A DNA stretch of 64,000 nt from JBMYRH01 sp049602155 (GCA_049602155.1 JBMYRH010000009.1:124001-188000), one strand, 5' to 3'; positions 1 through 13,112 are shown, numbered from the stretch's first letter. Notes: a model not told the origin generated them from the letters alone. Program-made: numbers and translations.

Positions 1-1475
1 AAGCCCATGCAGCCGTTCGCTTTCGCGTCCGAGCAGAGGCTGATGGTCTCGTCTTGGCCGCACACTCCGTCATCACAGGAGGGGGCGTAGGTCCAGGTCT
101 GGGCTGCGACGGTGGTCGTGCACAGACCGTCGGTGCAGACCGCATCATCGTCGGCGCAGGGCGTGTCGTCGTCACAGGCGTCGCCCGTGAGTGAGGTCAC
201 GCATGCATCGTCTTGGGCGATATCGCAGTCCGTCGTAGCCTCTTCGTAGCTGCAGGGATCCGAGTCGTCCTCGGTCTCGGCGCAGACGCCAACTTGGGCG
301 TAGGTCGTCGCCATCAGCCCATCGCAGCTGTCTGCGGGGGGCGCTTCACAAGCGACAGGGGTGTCGACACAGGCGCCAGTGGCGGTCTCGCAAGCTGAGG
401 TGACGCAGTCGCCAGCGCTCGCGGCGCAGTCGACCTCGCTGTTCGGGACAGGCTTGCACTCACCGGTCTCTTCACCGACGAACTTCTGGCATGACCAGAT
501 GCCGTTGCACATGTCGCCGTCGTCCAGGGACGCGCAGTCCTCTTCGGTGGTGCAGGCGGCGCAAGGCTCACCGTTACCTGGCTTACATGTGCCGTTTTGG
601 CAGTAGTCGCCGTCGTTCTCGCAGTCTGCGCCGGGGGCGCAGCCTGTGCAGGGATCGCCGTCATCGCAGGCGAGGTAGTTCTCGACCGGAGTCAACTCGC
701 ACGCGCCCGTGCCTGGGTTGCACGCATTCGTGCGGCATCCACCGTTGTCGGAGCCCTCGGAGCAGGTGACCTCGCTGTCGGCCACTGGGGCGCAACTGCC
801 CTCGACACAGCCCCAGAGTCCGTTGCAAAGGTCACCATCGTCGTAGATGGCGCACTCTGCGTCGGTCGAGCATGTGCAGATGTCACCGTCTTCGGTGACG
901 CCGTTGATCTCTGCCCCTGCGCACGCGCCCTCGGCGCAGACATCGCCGCTCGTGCAGGGGTTGCCGTCGTCGCACACGGCTGCGTTCGCCGTGTTTGCAC
1001 AGTCGCCAGTCTCGGCGTCGCAGGTGTCGTCAGTGCAGGGGTTGTCGTCGTCGCAGAGCACCGTCGACACGTCCACACAGAGGCCGCTCGCGCACTCGCC
1101 AATCGTGCACGCCGTCCAGTTCTCCTCGTTGCACGGCGTCCCGTCATCGGACGTCCGCACGACACATTGGCCACTGTCATTGCAGTAGCCGCCTTCGCAG
1201 GTCCCTGCGTCGGGGTGGTCGCATGAGGCCCATGTGCTGCGGGTCTGCTTCACGCAGGTGCCTGCATCACAGACTGCGTCCTCGCACGGCGTCAGGTCTG
1301 AGAAGGTGTCAGCGCACTCGGCGTCATACCCACACTCATGGTCTGGCGTCGGGATGTCCGTCGTGGCCGTCGAGCCAGCATCGGTCGTGGTGTCGATACC
1401 GCCGTCGTCGCTGCAAGCGATGAGCGCTGAGAAGCCAACGAGGATGGCGAGGGTAAAGATTCTGTTGGGCGTCAT
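1..1475 (-). CDS. Cys-rich repeat lipoprotein, C-terminus cut by window edge
   Basis: The frame is open from an ATG at 1475 to the window start (491 codons), so the gene continues beyond base 1. A GGAGG ribosome binding site lies about 8 bases upstream. The N-terminus is a hydrophobic signal ending in a lipobox-like ALIAC, followed by an acidic low-complexity linker, so export as a lipoprotein is inferred. The rest is tandem Cys-rich units of the type CDDGNPCTxxxC or CDDGDxCNGxxxC, as found in many large myxobacterial surface proteins. Those proteins are poorly understood, and adhesion or surface display is only a guess. The same architecture recurs at 34695-37619 and 45773-47371. Confidence 0.8.
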   Translation of the reverse strand, partial: MTPNRIFTLAILVGFSALIACSDDGGIDTTTDAGSTATTDIPTPDHECGYDAECADTFSDLTPCEDAVCDAGTCVKQTRSTWASCDHPDAGTCEGGYCNDSGQCVVRTSDDGTPCNEENWTACTIGECASGLCVDVSTVLCDDDNPCTDDTCDAETGDCANTANAAVCDDGNPCTSGDVCAEGACAGAEINGVTEDGDICTCSTDAECAIYDDGDLCNGLWGCVEGSCAPVADSEVTCSEGSDNGGCRTNACNPGTGACELTPVENYLACDDGDPCTGCAPGADCENDGDYCQNGTCKPGNGEPCAACTTEEDCASLDDGDMCNGIWSCQKFVGEETGECKPVPNSEVDCAASAGDCVTSACETATGACVDTPVACEAPPADSCDGLMATTYAQVGVCAETEDDSDPCSYEEATTDCDIAQDDACVTSLTGDACDDDTPCADDDAVCTDGLCTTTVAAQTWTYAPSCDDGVCGQDETISLCSDAKANGCMG

Positions 1476-1688
1476 GAGGGCCGACCTCCGTGATTTGGGC
1501 CGCGTCACAGTATCCGAAGGTTGTGCCCGGGACAACAAGCGCCTGACACCCAATGGTCACTTGTCGTGATTCTGTGCCCGATATCATCATAAGTGCTTGT
1601 TTACGCTGGTGAATAAAGTTTGGCAATGTGGGTTCGGATCGCCGTACTTCGGTGCCTCAGCAGAGTGATAAAAGAGGCACGACCGCCG

Positions 1689-3998
1689 TCAGGGGGCCAA
1701 GTAGGGGATCCACCGGAGGGGTAGCGGCACCGCAGTGCGGCCCTGCCAATCGAGGCGCTCGATGACCCCAGCCTTCTCTTTGCCGACCCGAAGGTGTTGG
1801 CTCGGGGCCTTGGGCCGAGCGCCTTTGAGGGCCTTCTTCGAGGGCGGCGCCGGGCGCCAGAACCCGAGCTCGTAGCGGACGCGATCTCGCCACGCGTTCA
1901 GCCCCGAGTAGACCCTGACCACGATCAGGCGGCCCTTTTTCCAGGTCCCTTCGGCGCTCAACGTCCTCGCGTTCATCGGCATCTTGGCCTCTGGTCCATC
2001 TTCGTTGAGGGGACGAGAGAGGCGGTTCAAAAAGGGGCGCCATCCCGCGCCAGGGTCGCGGCGGACCTCGAAGACGGCCTCAATCACTTCACCATCGCGG
2101 TGCATGCTGTGGATGCGGTAGCCGTGGAGTGAGAGCTTCCCACCATAGCGCAGCGCTGGATCGAGGACGGTGCCCAGGGGGGCGAGCCAAGAGGCGACCT
2201 CCGCAGGGGTTTCATTCAGTTGAACCGCCAAGTTGTGGGCTGCGGCGTGCTGCCGGAGGGTCTCTGGTGGCGGGGCGCCCTCGCGGCGGCTCTCGGCCTG
2301 ACTCTCATGCCCGGTCGCGAGCAACATCTCTGCTTCGAGCCAGGGGTCTCTCACCAGCGTTTGAGGCGGGTAGACGTGGCTTACGAGCCAGCGGTGCATC
2401 AGGTCGGCGGGCTCAGACTTGAGCCGGAGCCAAGTCACGTCTGGGGTGCTCACGGTCTCCCGCAGATCGATCACCAAGAAGTCCTCGATCACGGTCACGG
2501 GGTGTTGGCTCATCGCGTCCGTCTGGAGCGCAGGGATCGCGAGCTGGGGGGCGCTCCTGAGGTCCACAACCGCCATCGCAGATCGCGCGACGTTCTTTAA
2601 CACCTTCGTACGCTCTGTGACCTTGATGCGGCGGAACCTTCGGTCCAAGTAGAAGGCAAACTGGAACTTCGCAGTGAGCATCTCATCGTGGACCGCGATC
2701 TGGTCGTCAGGGGTCGTCTGCGTGTGGATCCAGCGCGCCACCACGGCGTGACGTCGTCGGTAGTCTTCACCCTCTTTGGGGGCTGGATCGGCGAAGCGTG
2801 TGCGGTAGTGCGTCCCCGCGATCCCCGACGCACCCTGTAAGAGGATCAAGCCGGTGGCCACCGAGAGGGTGATCGCTCTGGACCACCTTGGGCCAGGGCG
2901 CCACTGAGCCGCGCGCCGAGCCACCTCTGTGAGGGCCACGATCACGTCGGCCCCGGCGATCACGAAGTACACGGCCGCGAACATGGGCCAGAAGTCGTGG
3001 ACCCACGCCCCCTGCCTGAAGATCACGACCCACGCAGTCCCCAGCCCCAAGAACGCGAGCGCCGCGTTGTGCTTCATCCCCCATCGCCCCTCCTTCGCGT
3101 CTCGCCGGGCGATCCATGGCCAGAAGAGACCCGCCAGGACCAGGGTAGGGGTCATGAGGTCGACCCATCGAGGCCCTTGGCGGCTCAAGACATGAGCCAC
3201 AGTCTTGCCCTTGCCGTTTTGACGAAAGCGCCCGACGTCTCGAAAGGCTTGGATGAAGTCGTCGCCGCCGTAGAGCTCAGAGAGGTGCCACAGGACACCG
3301 AAGAAGCCGATGAGTACGGCGGCACAGAAGGGCGCGATCCAGCCCCACTCGATGCGCCGCCGCTTCAGCATGGGGACCGCGACTGTGCAGGCCAGCCAGA
3401 AGGCGAAGACAAACCAAGGCCAGTCTGACCAGGCCCCCAAGATCGCCACCCCTGCGCTCGCTGCGACCCACCTGCGTTGATGCGTCTCACACCACCGCAT
3501 CCACGTCCAAAGGCTCGCTAGGCAGAAGAGCAGCACCAGGGCCTCTTGATTCACGAAGGGACCGTAGTAGGCGAGCATCGGTGTGGTGATGAAGAGGATC
3601 ATGGCCGCCCAGCGGCCCGGCCCGGAGGGCCACCATCTGCGCGCCATATCCGCGAAGAGTAGGAAGCCTAAGAGCATCAAGATCGCGGGGACGAGCCGCG
3701 CTTGCCATTCACCGACACCGAAGACGCTGAACGAGGCACCTACGAGCAGGTGAATGCCCACCGGGTGATGCCAGTAGTGCTTAAACTCATCTGGCTTGGC
3801 CCTTGGGTCGAGGTTCTCGACCGGGCCGTACTTCGCCTTCTCAAACCCGTGCCGCACGAAATTGCGGGCGGCGACGGCGCGTCGCGCGGCGCACCAACCT
3901 TTGTGGCCAAAGAGGAACTCTTCATTCACGCTCTGGAGGTTCACCGCCACAGAGAGGGCGAGGCAGAGGCCCAAGCCGATGCGGTGAAGCCGTGTCAC
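1689..3998 (-). CDS. GT-C membrane glycosyltransferase (ArnT/PMT-like)
   Basis: This 769-residue protein has an N-terminal helix, a first periplasmic loop rich in charged and His residues (HYWHHPVG), then many hydrophobic segments up to about residue 430, and a soluble C-terminal half. That is the pattern of family GT-C/GT39 enzymes (ArnT, PMT_2), which move a sugar from a polyprenyl-phosphate donor in the outer face of the inner membrane. The acceptor cannot be read from sequence. I chose the GTG at 3998, which overlaps the stop of the upstream methyltransferase as GTGA. A longer reading from 4202 only translates that gene in a wrong frame. Lipid, glycan or protein could be the substrate. 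Confidence 0.75.
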   Translation of the reverse strand: MTRLHRIGLGLCLALSVAVNLQSVNEEFLFGHKGWCAARRAVAARNFVRHGFEKAKYGPVENLDPRAKPDEFKHYWHHPVGIHLLVGASFSVFGVGEWQARLVPAILMLLGFLLFADMARRWWPSGPGRWAAMILFITTPMLAYYGPFVNQEALVLLFCLASLWTWMRWCETHQRRWVAASAGVAILGAWSDWPWFVFAFWLACTVAVPMLKRRRIEWGWIAPFCAAVLIGFFGVLWHLSELYGGDDFIQAFRDVGRFRQNGKGKTVAHVLSRQGPRWVDLMTPTLVLAGLFWPWIARRDAKEGRWGMKHNAALAFLGLGTAWVVIFRQGAWVHDFWPMFAAVYFVIAGADVIVALTEVARRAAQWRPGPRWSRAITLSVATGLILLQGASGIAGTHYRTRFADPAPKEGEDYRRRHAVVARWIHTQTTPDDQIAVHDEMLTAKFQFAFYLDRRFRRIKVTERTKVLKNVARSAMAVVDLRSAPQLAIPALQTDAMSQHPVTVIEDFLVIDLRETVSTPDVTWLRLKSEPADLMHRWLVSHVYPPQTLVRDPWLEAEMLLATGHESQAESRREGAPPPETLRQHAAAHNLAVQLNETPAEVASWLAPLGTVLDPALRYGGKLSLHGYRIHSMHRDGEVIEAVFEVRRDPGAGWRPFLNRLSRPLNEDGPEAKMPMNARTLSAEGTWKKGRLIVVRVYSGLNAWRDRVRYELGFWRPAPPSKKALKGARPKAPSQHLRVGKEKAGVIERLDWQGRTAVPLPLRWIPYLAP

Positions 3999-5371
3999 TG
4001 CGCAGCTCGGCGCAGGGCCACCCCGACCTCCACGTGTGGGGTGTGGGGGAACATGTCGAAGGTCGCGACGTCGGTGATGACGAACCCAGCGTCGATCAAG
4101 CGCTTGAGATCCCGGCTCAGGCTTCTTGATTCGCATGAGGCGTAGATCACCGTGACCTCGCCTTTCAGCGCCGTGATCGCGTCGATGACAGCCGGCGCGC
4201 ACCCTGCGCGAGGGGGATCTAGGATGACCGCGTCCGCCCCCTCGGCGAGGACGCGTGGGGCGGCTGTCGCGGCGTCCTCGGTGATGGCGGTGACTGCGGA
4301 GGCCTCAAGCAGCTCGATGTTCCGCATCGAGTCCTCGGAGGCGAGCGGGTGACTCTCGATGAGGGTCACTCGGTCGGCGCGCGCGCGGCTCGCGAGCCCT
4401 AAGACGCCGGCGCCGGCGTAGAGATCGACCAGGTGTGTCATCCGCTCAGGGAGCCACTGCCCCAGGGTCGTCACCATGGCCTCTGCCATGTCATGTCGCG
4501 TCTGTATAAAAGAGGTCGGCCCCACCTGGAGGTTGAGATCGCCGTAGGAGACGCTCTGCCGCCGCTTGCCTCGCAGATGGACGTTCCGTTCGCCGAGCAT
4601 CGGCCCAGAGCCCTTGGGGTTGATGTTGGCGTGGACGCCGCAGACCCCCTCGATCCGGATCAACTGTTGAGCGGCCTGAGCGACCTTGGGGCCCGGCTTG
4701 ACCGAGAGGATGAGGGTCAGGATCCCCTCCTCGCGGCCCGGATCGACCCGATACAGGAACCCACGGATCACCCCAGGGCGCTCTTCACTTCGCCATGTCG
4801 GCCAGTCAAGCCGTGCCAAGATGTGGTGAGCGTGCTTGAGGACGCTGTTGACCCGTCGATGTTGAATGACGCAGCTGTCGACCGGGACCAAGTCCTGGGT
4901 CCCCGGCGCATAAAACCCCATCCGCATGGATCCACCGCGATGCCGAAGCACCATGAGCGCACGGGTGCGGTACCCGAGGCTGTACTCCGGACCAATCCAC
5001 CCATGATGCCGGGTCGCGTCGTCGCAAAGGGGCGCCAAGAGCTCCTTCACCTGAGTGGCTCGAACCTCTCTCTGCAGCGACATCGAGGCGGGCTGCCAGG
5101 GGCATCCACCGCAGCTCGTGACGACCGGGCAGGGCGCCTCGACCCGATATTTAGAGGGCTCAGTCAGCGTCTGAATTTGCCCCACGTTGATGTGCTTGCC
5201 CGTGTGCGTAATACGCAGCTGAGCGGAGTCGCCAGGCACGCCGCCTAGGACGCGCACCTCAGCGTCTCCGACCCGCGCCAGTGAGCCACCACGTCGCTCG
5301 AGCGACGTGATGGTGGCCTCCACCAAGTCACCTTGATTGAAGGGTCGCTTACGCCGAGGTGACTTGGCCAT
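3995..5371 (-). CDS. 23S rRNA (uracil-C5) methyltransferase, RlmD/TrmA family
   Basis: 458 residues. An N-terminal TRAM-like RNA-binding domain (about 10-65) is followed by Cys81, Cys87 and Cys90 (CPVVTSCGGC) with a later Cys in DSCVIQ, fitting the 4Fe-4S site of RlmD-type enzymes. The C-terminal half has the SAM-binding motif LVDLYAGAGVLGL, the DPPRAG motif and the nucleophile region ASCESRSLSRDL, in which the usual Asn after Cys is Glu. The reaction would be SAM-dependent 5-methyluridine formation in 23S rRNA. The ATG at 5371 starts two bases after the stop of the subtilase-like gene, so translation is probably coupled. RlmC, RlmD and TrmA cannot be separated with certainty by eye; the Fe-S cluster argues against TrmA. 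Confidence 0.85.
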   Translation of the reverse strand: MAKSPRRKRPFNQGDLVEATITSLERRGGSLARVGDAEVRVLGGVPGDSAQLRITHTGKHINVGQIQTLTEPSKYRVEAPCPVVTSCGGCPWQPASMSLQREVRATQVKELLAPLCDDATRHHGWIGPEYSLGYRTRALMVLRHRGGSMRMGFYAPGTQDLVPVDSCVIQHRRVNSVLKHAHHILARLDWPTWRSEERPGVIRGFLYRVDPGREEGILTLILSVKPGPKVAQAAQQLIRIEGVCGVHANINPKGSGPMLGERNVHLRGKRRQSVSYGDLNLQVGPTSFIQTRHDMAEAMVTTLGQWLPERMTHLVDLYAGAGVLGLASRARADRVTLIESHPLASEDSMRNIELLEASAVTAITEDAATAAPRVLAEGADAVILDPPRAGCAPAVIDAITALKGEVTVIYASCESRSLSRDLKRLIDAGFVITDVATFDMFPHTPHVEVGVALRRAAQ

Positions 5372-5373
5372 GA

Positions 5374-8928
<3,555 letters not shown>

Positions 8929-9021
8929 GTAAGGCCTCCGATTCAGCTCCGCAGCGGTCTTCTGCGGGCAAAGGGCGGCCTATCCAAGCAGCAAACTCGC
9001 GCGCGAGCAATATGGATCCCA

Positions 9022-9050
9022 TTGACGGCGTCCGTGCCCCTCGTTATGCA
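9022..9050 (+). promoter_or_regulatory. Sigma-70-type promoter for the cysteine synthase gene
   Basis: TTGACG at 9022-9027 and TATGCA at 9045-9050 are separated by 17 bases, 32 bases upstream of the ATG at 9083. This is a good match in sequence, spacing and position to a housekeeping promoter. Not tested. Confidence 0.55.
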
Positions 9051-9082
9051 GGGCAGGAACCTTGCCTAAAGGGAGCCTGGCC

Positions 9083-10024
9083 ATGTCCTTTCGCGAGCTC
9101 GTAGAACGTTACGCTAAGACCTACCCGGCGCTCGGCCTCGTCGGCAACACGCCGCTGGTGCGGGTGGACCTCTTTAAGGATGAATTTCCTGATGTCGAGG
9201 TCTACGCCAAGGTGGAGAGCTTCAACCCAGGGGGCTCCCTCAAGGACCGCCCTGTCCTCTACATGCTCTTGAGCGCCTTGGAGGACGGTCGACTGGACGC
9301 CTCGAAGACCATTATGGACAGCTCGAGCGGTAACGCAGGGATCGCCTATGCGTGGATCGGCCAAGTGCTCGGTGTGCCGGTCAAGCTCGTGATCCCCGAC
9401 AACGCGAGCGCCGAGCGAAAGAAGCGCATGCGGTCGCACGGGGCTGAGATTCATCACACCAGCGCGCACGAAGGTTATGATGAGGCGCTGCGCGAGGTAC
9501 GCCGCCTCGCGGCCGCCGATCCGGACACGATCTTCTTCTGCGATCAGTACGGTAACGACTTCAACTGGCGCGCGCACTACGAGACGACCGCTGAGGAGAT
9601 CTGGGAGCAGACCTCGGGGCGCATCACGCACTTCGTCTGTGGCGTCGGGACCGGCGGAACCCTGACAGGGACGTCGAAGCGCTTGAAAGAGCTGAACCCT
9701 GCCATCCAGACCGAGTGCTGTGTCCCGGACGCGTTCCCTGGCGTGGAGGGGCTCAAGCCTCTGAAAGATCCGGAGGACATCGTCCCGGAGATCTTGGACA
9801 AGACGCTCATCGACCGCATGTGGGACACGGACGTCGATGTGGCCTGGGAGATGAGCCAGAAGCTCGCCAAGGCCGGGCTCTTCGCCGGGCAGTCCTCGGG
9901 GGCCTACATGGCGGGCGTTTATGACGTCGCCAAGGACCTCCACCAACGAGGAGAGCCAGGTGTCATCGTCACGTTGCTCTGCGACATCGGCGAGCGGTAC
10001 ATGTCGACCCGCCTCTGGGATTGA
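9083..10024 (+). CDS. Cysteine synthase family PLP enzyme (CysK/CysM-like)
   Basis: 313 residues. The PLP lysine lies in NPGGSLKDR near the N-terminus, followed by the substrate loop SSSGNAGIA, the phosphate-binding GVGTGGTLTG, and a C-terminal QSSGAYM block. The end, GERYMSTRLWD, is typical of O-acetylserine sulfhydrylases. The expected reaction is O-acetylserine plus sulfide, or another sulfur donor, giving cysteine. A cystathionine beta-synthase catalytic core is an alternative, because the loop is GNAG rather than the usual GNTG. I start at ATG 9083 because GGGAG lies about 10 bases upstream; a TTG at 9062 would add seven residues. It is monocistronic and convergent with udk. Confidence 0.85.
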   Translation: MSFRELVERYAKTYPALGLVGNTPLVRVDLFKDEFPDVEVYAKVESFNPGGSLKDRPVLYMLLSALEDGRLDASKTIMDSSSGNAGIAYAWIGQVLGVPVKLVIPDNASAERKKRMRSHGAEIHHTSAHEGYDEALREVRRLAAADPDTIFFCDQYGNDFNWRAHYETTAEEIWEQTSGRITHFVCGVGTGGTLTGTSKRLKELNPAIQTECCVPDAFPGVEGLKPLKDPEDIVPEILDKTLIDRMWDTDVDVAWEMSQKLAKAGLFAGQSSGAYMAGVYDVAKDLHQRGEPGVIVTLLCDIGERYMSTRLWD

Positions 10025-10034
10025 GATACTCCGC

Positions 10035-10655
10035 TTAGTCGAGCGACAGCTCGCTGGCCCCGAGGGCGCGCGCAAGCATTCGAACGATCGTCTGATTGTC
10101 CCCCGAGCCGGGCACGATCAAGTCCGCCTCTCTCCTTGAGCGATGCCCAAATTGCTCATGCATCGGGCGCACGGTCTCAAGGTATTGATGCAGCACGCCA
10201 TCAACGTCGCGTCCACGCTCCGCGATGTCTCGCTGCACACGACGGGCTAAGCGTATGTCGTCTGGGGTCTCGACATAGATCTTCACGTCCAGCAGGTCAG
10301 TCAGCTCCGGGAAGACGAAGACCAAGATCCCCTCGACCAGAATGACGGGCCGCGGCTCGATGACCTCGCCGCCGCTCATCCGCGCGTGGTGGGCGAAGTC
10401 ATAGCGCGGCGCGGTCACACTGTGTCCCGCGCGAAGTGCCCGCAGCTGATCGGCGAAGAGCTGCGCGTCGATGCTCTCGGGGTGGTCGAAATTGACGGTC
10501 GCGCGCGCCTCGACGCTGAGGCCAGACAGGTCGCGGTAGTAATTATCCTGACTGACCGTGGCGCAGCGCTCTGCTCCGAGCGCGCGGGCCAGTCGCCTCG
10601 CGAGAGTGCTCTTCCCGGAGGCGGTGCCCCCGGCGATCCCGATCAAATGAGGCAT
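10035..10655 (-). CDS. udk: Uridine kinase
   Basis: 206 residues, the usual length of bacterial Udk. The P-loop GGTASGKST begins at residue 9. SQDNYYRDL and the NFDHPESID block match the uridine/cytidine-binding region, and the lid region RLARRVQRDIAERGRD is present. It phosphorylates uridine and cytidine to UMP and CMP in pyrimidine salvage, in the cytoplasm. It starts nine bases after the stop of the upstream TPR gene on the same strand, so the two are probably co-transcribed. The ribosome binding site is weak. Confidence 0.92.
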   Translation of the reverse strand: MPHLIGIAGGTASGKSTLARRLARALGAERCATVSQDNYYRDLSGLSVEARATVNFDHPESIDAQLFADQLRALRAGHSVTAPRYDFAHHARMSGGEVIEPRPVILVEGILVFVFPELTDLLDVKIYVETPDDIRLARRVQRDIAERGRDVDGVLHQYLETVRPMHEQFGHRSRREADLIVPGSGDNQTIVRMLARALGASELSLD

Positions 10656-10664
10656 GCCAGCGAC

Positions 10665-11684
10665 CTACCAGGCCTGATCCGCATCAGCCGCCAAGGCCAC
10701 GTGCTGCCCGGTGCCGATCCTGCGGTGAGTGCCGGTGTCCGAGGAGTACCCCAGCTGTGAGAGCTCGGCGATGTGCTGTGCGACCTCGTCGCGTTGCTCT
10801 ACGGCCGAGGGGTCTTGCACATAGATGCGGTAGTGGTGAAGCGCTTCGCGGACGCGCCCGGTTGTCTCAAGCGCCCGAGCATACGCCAGGTGACACTCCG
10901 GGAAGACGGACCGGAGCCCGAGGGCCTCTTGGAATGCCGCGATCGCCTCGTCGAGGCGGGCACTCCGAGCCAACGCCTGCCCAATGGCGAAGTGAGCGCG
11001 GGCGTGCCGTGCATCGAATTCAAGGATCGTCTGGTAGGCATCGAGCGCGAGGTCGATGTGGCCACTCTTCAGGTAGCAGTTGCCGAGGTTGTAGTATGCC
11101 TTCACGTAGGTCGGTGATTGATGGATTGTGCGGCGGTACTGCTCGACTGCCTCGTCGTTGAGGTCCATCAGTGCGTAGACATAGGCCAGCATGAAGCGGG
11201 CCTTGTAGAATCGTGGTTCGCTCGCGAGCGCGCGGCGGAACGCCCCCGCAGCGGCCTGCAGCAGGCCCTTCTCTTTGAAGGCGTGCCCCAGGTTGAAGTG
11301 GGCGCGAGAGTAGTCGGGGCGCAGCTGGATCGCGCCGCGGTAGGCGCGGAGCGCGAGGTCGATCTCGCCACACTCGAAGTAGACGTTCCCGAGGGCGAAT
11401 GCTGTCTCGGCGTTGCTCGGATCGAGGCGATTGGCTCGGGCGAAGGCGATGCGGCTGCCCTCAAGCCGGCCCAAGGCGCTCATTGTCGTGCCGAGGGCGA
11501 AGTGCCCCTCCGCGCTATCGGGCTCCAGCTGAGTAGCGAGGTAGAGCCGCTCGGAGGCGTCGTTTAGTTGGCCGGCGTCGTGTAGCGCCAGGCCCAGGTG
11601 TCGATGGTGGCTCGCCTGCCCAGGCTGAAGGCGCGCAGCGCTGCGCCAGTAGATGATCTTCAGCGCTGTAAGGGCACGCTTCAC
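10665..11684 (-). CDS. TPR repeat protein
   Basis: 339 residues made almost wholly of tetratricopeptide repeats, about eight units, with blocks such as AHFNLGHAFKEKGLL and AYYNLGNCYLKSGHIDLALDAY. No signal peptide or membrane helix is clear, so a cytoplasmic scaffold is likely. The start is GTG 11684 with GGAG seven bases upstream. It lies directly before udk on the same strand; nothing in the sequence links its role to nucleotide salvage. Confidence 0.8.
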   Translation of the reverse strand: MKRALTALKIIYWRSAARLQPGQASHHRHLGLALHDAGQLNDASERLYLATQLEPDSAEGHFALGTTMSALGRLEGSRIAFARANRLDPSNAETAFALGNVYFECGEIDLALRAYRGAIQLRPDYSRAHFNLGHAFKEKGLLQAAAGAFRRALASEPRFYKARFMLAYVYALMDLNDEAVEQYRRTIHQSPTYVKAYYNLGNCYLKSGHIDLALDAYQTILEFDARHARAHFAIGQALARSARLDEAIAAFQEALGLRSVFPECHLAYARALETTGRVREALHHYRIYVQDPSAVEQRDEVAQHIAELSQLGYSSDTGTHRRIGTGQHVALAADADQAW

Positions 11685-11942
11685 ACGATCTCCGGCTGAC
11701 GGTAGCGAGGGGTGAAGAGGGCATCGGCCCCGATCGACGCTCGGTTCCGATCATCACCCTAACCTGCTCCGCAGAGCAGTTGATATCAGAGCGACCTCTT
11801 CATTGTAGCACGAGCCCACGTTGACTGGTAGATTCCGCGGCCGCTGAGCCGGCACCCGTCGGCATGGCAAGATCGGAATCATTACACGGCGCCTTTTTGA
11901 AGCGCGGGCATGCCCTGCGTGACGAGGCCGGGACGAGAGATC

Positions 11943-12962
11943 ATGGGCGAAGGTGAAGTCGAAATCGAAGGGGGCATCCAGGTCGCCGTCTACGGAGCTA
12001 CCGGTGCCCTAGGGCGTGAGGTCTTGCTCTCGCTCGAGGGCCACGGACTCCCCGTGGAGAGCTTAGTCGCCGTCGGTGGCACACAGTCTGCCGGGCGCGA
12101 AGCGTACTGGCGTTCACATCCCATCACAGTGATCGGCGAACAGCATGTCGACGTTGGGGAACTGGATGTCGCGATCTTGGCGGTCCCCGCTGAGGCGGCT
12201 GAGGCTCTCCGCGCGACGCTTATCGACGCGGGTGTCTTCGTCGTGGACCTCTCTGCAGGTGGCGGAGAGCGGCCGCTACCGCTGGTCTGGCCAACCTTTG
12301 ATCTTAGCGGCCTCGAGACCCACCCCGGTGGCGTCTCTTTGCCCTGCGGGATCGCCGGGGCCCTAGCGCCTTTCCTGCGCGCCCTGAACACCCTGGGGAC
12401 CCTCGCTGACCTCGACGTCACCGCGATGATGAGCGCCCAGGCGGCAGGTCGTCGCGGTGAAGAGGCGCTGTCGGCGCAGACCGTCGCGCTCTTGAATCAG
12501 CGGTTACCGACCGCGGACGTCTTTGGCGGCGTCTTGGCGTTCAACCTGTTGCCGCGTTCACCCGCTGCCATCGGCGCCGAAGACCCGGTGGTGCGCCAAG
12601 CGCTCGACGAGCTTCACCGCATCCTGCCCGCTGCCGCAGAGGTCAAGACCACGATCCGAGTGATGCAGGTCCCAGTGTTCGCAGGCCTCGGGCTCACCGT
12701 GCGGGTCGCATTTGAGGGCACGCCGCCGACGCGTGCTCAACTCGACGCCTGCCTTGAGGCAATCGACGAGCTTCGGCCGATCCCTGACGAAGGGCGCCTC
12801 GCCCTGCGCGACACGATGGAGCGAGACGCCGTCTTCTTGGCCGACCTCTCCTTGCGTGACGATGGGGTCTTACACGCCTTCGTAGCGACCGATCCCTTGC
12901 ACCGCTCGGCGTGGGCGTCTGGCGCTGTGCTGGAGCACGTGTTGGCAGAAGATCTCTGGTAG
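11943..12962 (+). CDS. Aspartate-semialdehyde dehydrogenase paralogue (USG-1-like), catalytic His missing
   Basis: 339 residues from ATG 11943, which has GAGAG upstream; an ATG at 11910 would add 11 residues without a clear ribosome site. The NADP-binding motif AVYGATGALGREV is at the N-terminus. The nucleophile region reads LPCGIAGAL (Cys135). In true Asd enzymes a later RVPVxxGHS block carries the catalytic His; here it reads QVPVFAGLG, so both the Arg and the His are changed. The GAGxxG block is also altered (AAGRRGEE). This resembles the USG-1 class of Asd relatives, whose function is not settled. It may not make aspartate semialdehyde; a catalytic Asd elsewhere in the genome is predicted. 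Confidence 0.75.
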   Translation: MGEGEVEIEGGIQVAVYGATGALGREVLLSLEGHGLPVESLVAVGGTQSAGREAYWRSHPITVIGEQHVDVGELDVAILAVPAEAAEALRATLIDAGVFVVDLSAGGGERPLPLVWPTFDLSGLETHPGGVSLPCGIAGALAPFLRALNTLGTLADLDVTAMMSAQAAGRRGEEALSAQTVALLNQRLPTADVFGGVLAFNLLPRSPAAIGAEDPVVRQALDELHRILPAAAEVKTTIRVMQVPVFAGLGLTVRVAFEGTPPTRAQLDACLEAIDELRPIPDEGRLALRDTMERDAVFLADLSLRDDGVLHAFVATDPLHRSAWASGAVLEHVLAEDLW

Positions 12963-12983
12963 CCATCAAGAGTCCGATCATTT

Positions 12984-12996
12984 TGACAAAATGTCA
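12984..12996. promoter_or_regulatory. Inverted repeat, possible activator site upstream of sigma-54 promoter
   Basis: TGACA-AAA-TGTCA is a perfect 5-base inverted repeat about 120 bases upstream of the -24/-12 element at 13113. Sigma-54 activators usually bind paired half-sites at this distance, so this is a candidate upstream activating sequence. A second imperfect pair, GACCA-G-TGGTC, follows directly at 12997-13007. The role is inferred from position only. Confidence 0.35.
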
Positions 12997-13112
12997 GACC
13001 AGTGGTCCCTTTTCTTATGGATTGACAGGTTGGCACGTTGGCGTCGCAACCGCGGCACCCGCGCATCAACCCAAACAGCTGCCTGGTCTCTGATTCAATA
13101 CAGACTCCGGAG

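Noticed and set aside
1520..1536. Imperfect inverted repeat GTTGT-CCCGGG-ACAAC as terminator or operator
   Set aside because: No T-run follows and the arms are interrupted; too weak to call.
3999..4202. Longer N-terminus for the glycosyltransferase
   Set aside because: The extra 68 residues translate the methyltransferase gene in another frame and are Arg-rich nonsense; the GTGA overlap gives a natural start.
9044..10075. A 343-codon open frame opposite the cysteine synthase gene
   Set aside because: It mirrors a clear conserved enzyme on the other strand, has no recognisable domain, and reflects GC-rich codon use.
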